The notes below the pieces were generated by a model that saw only the letters and a list, made by a program, of their open reading frames with translations, made no database searches and was not told the DNA's origin. A stretch of DNA of 64,000 nt from Phoronis australis. Its lineage: Eukaryota > Phoronida > Phoronidae. The number at the start of each line of letters is the position of its first letter. The first letter of the stretch is position 1. The stretch lies in assembly GCA_002633005.1 (NCBI GenBank), contig NMRA01000505.1, positions 12,453 to 76,452 of the forward strand, given 5' to 3'. Of this stretch, positions 59,385 to 64,000 are shown piece after piece. The position numbers and the translations under genes are program-made.

Positions 59385-59850
59385 TTAGCAAGTGTATTTA
59401 TATGAAGCTAACAACAAACAATGATGACTTTCAGGCGGATCCAATGAACAGTGAGCCCCCTAGTGGCAATTTCATTTTATTCTGTTTTCCTTTGTTTCTG
59501 TGAAGTTCCATGAAGGATTTCTACAAAATTTGGTGTTTTGCTTTCCATTTAAGAAGCAAAAAAATGTTCCCATTTTCGGATGGCCATTGTATGACACAAA
59601 TAAACAACCCTAAAAGCACACCGTTTGCGATGCATTCTTGGGTACATTTCAACGCTACGTGTTGCTCTTGTTATGAAACTTGGTTAGTAGCTTTATGACA
59701 TATACCAGTTTTCCTATGGATTTGACGTATTTTGTACCATCTAGTGGACATTGTTATTGGTACAAATAAACATCCACAGAGGCAAACCATTTGTGGTGCA
59801 TTTGTGGGCACATTTCAACGCTCCGCATTACTCTTGTTGTGAATAAGGTT
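59385..59850 (+). repeat. CTAGTGGC module, block 3
   Basis: This is one module, resembling the last part of block 1. Shared words are CCCCCTAGTGGCAATTTCAT, ACCATCTAGTGGACATTG, TACAAATAAACA and GTGCATT-GTGGG-ACATTTCAACGCT. The last also occurs near 30290, so blocks 1 and 3 share the same closing segment. Confidence 0.8.
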
Positions 59851-60045
59851 TGAGGTATCATGCTATGCAAAAATGTTCAGTGCCCCTCTATAGTCATGTG
59901 GCAGATTTTGTTTTGCAGTGTGTGTATCTACATGCTCATGTCAATTTCTACAATTGCAGACAAAGGGTGGTGTTTGCATTATCTTTAGGCCCCTATGTTC
60001 TCATAGGGCTCTCTGACTGTCTAATTTGTAATAACCTCCCTTGTG

Positions 60046-60096
60046 CGGTGCTGTACTGTGCTATGCTATGCTGTGCTATGCTATGGTGTGCTGTTT
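60046..60096 (+). repeat. TGCTATGC microsatellite-like stretch
   Basis: GTGCTATGCTATGCTGTGCT and similar 5-10-bp words repeat for ~50 bases. They create a Cys/Leu-rich 121-codon frame that is not a gene. Confidence 0.8.
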
Positions 60097-60841
60097 GTCT
60101 CACCAAGTGGGCAAGTCCATTTAGTTTTTTGCAAGGGGTGTTGGGTTGTGTTGTGAGAATAAGTACCTGTGAGTATCAGGGAATATGGTGTTTTCCTTTC
60201 TCACACACTGACTGATCACATGGGCCACTGTAAGACTGATAGTGTGGATAAAGGATGGGCATGGGCTGTCTGCTTAGGTACAAATAACAGTCTGATTATG
60301 AATTGAATTAGGATTCACCATAATTACTTGTTAAATTTGTTGAACTGTGAAACCATTGTGTTTGATTCGTTTTATTTCTATTTGTATTTTGGTTGCGATA
60401 GCAATGGCTGATGGATAGAATGTCTCAAAGCTGCTTTTAGTTGCTGTTCAAGTTAACTGCAATTAACTTGTCATTCCTGTTAAGTAGATGTCAAATTGTA
60501 ACTGTGACTAATTTTAATCAGATGTGACTGCACATGACTCAATCTTGTGATTTGCTCTTCACTGTGTGCATGTGTGCCAGCTAAGTGTATCTGACTTCAT
60601 GGTAGTCGCGCATCTTAGTTGAGATATAATGCGCAAACTGAATCTTACTTTTAGTTGGACACTGTACAAGGTGAGTCAGGAGTTGTGCCTGATCAGTCAT
60701 TGTGTTAATGTCTGACCTTGTCATGGATTCTAAGTGGGTCAGAGATTGAATCGATATACCGCCATTACCGAATCAAAAAACATTTAAAGAATTGTATATT
60801 CTAAAATGTCCGGAAATCATGGAGCCGTGAAGCCTTTGTGT
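60097..60841. other. No feature seen
   Basis: TG-rich, single-copy-looking DNA. No gene is recognised. Confidence 0.35.
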
Positions 60842-61078
60842 CAATAGAAACCTGTTGTGTATTGTGACCATAGTTCTTAGGGTTCACAAAATGTATGTGT
60901 CAACAGAAGGCTGTCAGTATTGTGACCATAGTTCTTAGGGTTCACAAAATGTATGTGTCAACAGAAGGCTGTCAGTATTGTGACCATAGTTCTTAGGGTT
61001 CACAAAATATATGTGTCAACAGAAGGCTGTCAGTATTGTGACCATAGTTCTTAGGGTTCACAAAATGTATGTGTCAAG
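60842..61078 (+). repeat. 58-bp tandem repeat, four units
   Basis: TGTGACCATAGTTCTTAGGG recurs at 60863, 60921, 60979 and 61037, exactly 58 bases apart, with almost no differences after the first unit. Such identity indicates recent duplication. Confidence 0.95.
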
Positions 61079-64000
61079 ATTTGCTAACTGGCCATCGCCA
61101 TTGTCTTGAAATGGAGAAAAGCTTAGCAAGGACAAGAGCTGGTATCAAGCAGTTTCACACGGGCATTGGTGACTGCCAAGGGAAGAAATTGCTCAGAGCA
61201 TTTTTAACAATTTTTAATTTAAGTTTTCAACAATACAGGGGGAAACATTTGCATGGTCCCTGGACTGTCAGGCACTCGTTGAGTATGTGTACTGTCTGCT
61301 CCAGTGCCCCAGTTCTTTCCTCTGCTCTGACTCTGCCTTGTCACCAATATAATGTAATCTTATGAGGGACATCCCATTGTTTGATTAAGTTAAAGTTAAC
61401 TAATTTATTTAAGCTATTTGACATCTGATGACATTGAAGTTCTGCCGCTTTATCAGCCCGTCAGCCTCTGGCTTTGTGCTGGATTCTTCTTCACAGTGAG
61501 AAATGTAACATGATGTCCTACATCCAAGGATAGCTTTGCATTTTTTCATAGGCCATTATTTACTACACCCCCTCTGTACAGCAATGGAATGCAGTCTGCT
61601 GTAAACTTTTTAAAATAAGTTCAAGCTATTATGGACACAAATGTTTAATGGATTATTTGCAAGATTGGGGGGTTGGGAAAAAATGAAATAATATCCTCCC
61701 TTTTAAGGGTGTAATGATGAATGGGTCATGTCTTTGATCTAATTAAGTTGTAAAGGTATGCCTGTATAGCCATATTAAGCTTGTGGTTTTAGATTATTTT
61801 TTACACTACACGTCACTAAATATTTTGTGTGCTTGCAACATGTCTCTGGCACTAATGGGCACATTATACTCTCAACTGCATTTGATTAGGTAGTAAGTTT
61901 GTTCATAGATTTTTGATGATAGTTTCAAACAACTAAACAGAAAGTGAGATTAAATAGGTCCTTACCCACAAGTCTGTGTGTTTAGTCAGATATACAAAAC
62001 TATGCATTTGCCAGTATTTTGAAGGAGAAAGTCTGTACAATTTGCTTTGTGACTTTATAATAATCTGCCATTAACTAGGTCAACTCTCCACATCTTATAA
62101 AATGTTCGTAAAACAGAAATTGCAATGTATATCTCTTGCAACATAATGACACCACTAATGTTAAAAACTCAGAAATGCTGTTAACAGTTTTCTATGTTAC
62201 CTTTTTCATTTTCGTATTAGGCAACATGTCATTTTTCTCGTACAAATCATAGATGCTGTTTTGGTAGCAGCCCCTCATGCAAAAGTGGAAAGTGTGAAGT
62301 TCAAACACTGTCCAGTGTTTGGGAGAACAGTGCATTTCTGACCTGTCTCAAAAATTGAGGTACACCCTGTGGAGCGCGGTGCCAATTCTCTTAAGTCCAG
62401 TGTTCTCCACAACTGTATGAGAACGCTAACAAATGTGTGAGGAGTCAGCAGCAGCTTATGTTCTCTGTAGTGCCTATTCACTTACATTTTGTGACACGTT
62501 GAGAATTTATTCTGGTTAGTGGGATATGGCCAGTTCTTGTGTGATTATAAACCAAGGTGATTTCATTGGTGAACCGGACTGAGAAGAGACACTTAGAGGA
62601 AAAGGTGATACAAGTGTCTTGATCAGTTCACTGCAGAGAACAAATACTACATGAGAATCGGCGAAACTCCGTGCAGAATACAGGGTAAGGTTATCCCAAA
62701 CCTTATTTAGTAGCCTCCATTCTAACTCGTACATCTAAAAAACTAAGCTTTGTGATCCAGTAAAAGTATATATTTTCTGAAAGGAAAAAGACCTGGGAAT
62801 ATAGAAATGTGTTTTGTATGTATGTATCATTATTACTGCGTTAAGACCTTTTTTAAGTCGAAATTTCATTTTTAAGAAAGGTACATTCATAGCAAAATAA
62901 CACCTCGGTCGATTGTGATGAAAACTTTTTTAAATGAAAACTTCACCAGTTACCTCAAAATTGCTGTTAGAAATGTTTGATTATTCCTTTTGTTTGGTTT
63001 CTATGAAAAATCAAATCGCACAACGTAAGGAATTTTTGTAAAAAAATAGAAGTCGTATTCATCTTTGTTACATTACGCAAAAACTAGGCCTTTTTATCGC
63101 AAATCTTAACATGGTTTTTGAGAGTGATGAATAAATATTAAACTGTTTTCTAGAACTCTTGTTCCTTAGTTCAAGTAAAATCGATTTGCCGAAGCCAAGA
63201 AAAAACCGATTAAACTGGGACGAGTGAAAATCTCAAAGTATTCGGCTAATTATTGGATGAAAACTTGTTTTCGGTGAATATAACCTTTACATGCATTAAC
63301 CATGTATGTTATTTCAACATTCAGTCGCAATGTCAACTGAATTTGCAGTGTATAATTAACTTAATTATCATTAAAACATACGGTCCTCAGCCACGACCGT
63401 TAGTGTTACTTGACCTATTTAAAAGTAGGTCACAGTTCACTGCCAATAACATAATCTGTGCCGGGAGACTGATACGAAACCAAGTAAGAAAGAGATAAAA
63501 AAGTAGAGTGGATGGTTAAAGCATGTCGTTAGCATGAGATCGAAACAGTGAAATGTCAATTTACTTATTGAATTTAGGAATTTGGGTGAGAATTTATCTC
63601 ATTTCACAACTTGCTGTGTTCATGCCCACAGAGATGTGAGGCGACTCGTAGCATTCGTTCTCAACAGTAATATACATGTAGATGCACAACTCCCTTAGGA
63701 TCAAAACTACATTTTGTCTTTGTTTTCCCCGGTATCGTTCTATCGTAAGTACATCTCGTTGACTTTATTATGGCGACTCGGTGGATGAAAGGACGGAGGG
63801 TACATACGAAGCTACTCTGTACCTGGCGGGAGATTTGATTTTATTGGCTGCCTTGTAACCTTTGACCTTGAATAAGAAGTAAACAAATATCCACACAGTT
63901 GTGTGGTCCCAAGGTGCTTCTGCTAAGTCTTTTTTCTCGCTGCAGGCTATAAATTTTGAATTTGAAGTTCTCTGAGAATGAAGATGAGATATTTTGCTAG
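61079..64000. other. No gene recognised at the right end
   Basis: The open frames are short and unfamiliar. Near 63770 a small ATG frame (MATRWMKGRR) sits in a locally more GC-rich stretch and is followed by GTACAT. It could be a first exon of a gene beyond the window, but nothing supports this. Confidence 0.35.

Noticed and set aside
59850-60215. 121-codon Cys/Leu-rich frame
   Set aside because: Its composition comes from a TGCTATGC microsatellite-like stretch.
63770-63838. Possible first exon MATRWMKGRR followed by GTACAT
   Set aside because: The frame is only 22 codons, the donor is weak, and no second exon lies within the window.
1-64000. tRNA or 5S rRNA genes
   Set aside because: No GGTTCGAATCC-type B box with a matching A box and acceptor stem was seen. 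The isolated GTTCGA words are in transposon ends.

Overview
This window is animal nuclear DNA. Genes are sparse, introns have GT/AG borders, base composition is AT-rich, and transposon debris and minisatellites are dense. I see no operons, ribosome binding sites or CRISPR arrays. An N run (43049-43887) and a single N (24493) mark it as a draft scaffold. The element mix (THAP and TTF-zinc-finger transposon relics, TA-target elements with GGGCGGTTAA-type ends, frequent TAGGCCTA words) suggests a marine invertebrate, perhaps a deuterostome such as a hemichordate, echinoderm or lancelet. That placement is a guess.

Only one host gene is convincing. It is a plus-strand, multi-exon RNA-binding protein of the RBMX/hnRNP G type, with coding exons from 16255 to 35362. 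Exons 1 and 2 encode most of an RRM. Exons at 31340, 31663, 31964, 32701 and 35073 encode an RGG and Arg/Pro/Glu-rich tail ending in Ser-Arg-Tyr-Gly-Arg. All splice phases agree except at one place: the exon that should finish the RRM is absent between 24053 and 31340. A single N and a perfectly uniform 20-bp satellite lie in that intron.

Layout. 1-10 kb holds three copies of a TTAA-flanked DNA transposon, one of them split by a solo LTR, plus small MITEs. 10-16 kb is mostly featureless, with one hAT-like MITE, a possible minus-strand exon and a 25-bp minisatellite. 16-36 kb is the RBMX-like gene. Its introns carry a CAGGGCTCGA hAT element, an orphan hAT transposase first exon, inverted copies of an ~0.8 kb repeat, five tandem arrays, a MITE and a TA-target element. 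36-60 kb is a mosaic of TA-target elements (39276, 42700, 46870-48518, 51442, 55156, 58120), two copies of a THAP/P2X7-like repeat (39.2-42.2 and 49.4-51.2 kb), a 5-bp-target MITE, and blocks of a CTAGTGGC-containing module. 60-64 kb has a 58-bp tandem repeat and no recognisable gene.

The observations most worth following are these. The satellite monomer matches the end of the adjacent MITE. The CTAGTGGC module carries exact matches to the CTCF consensus. The RBMX-like tail has seven heptapeptide repeats. Three nested insertions can be read against 'empty site' copies inside the same window.
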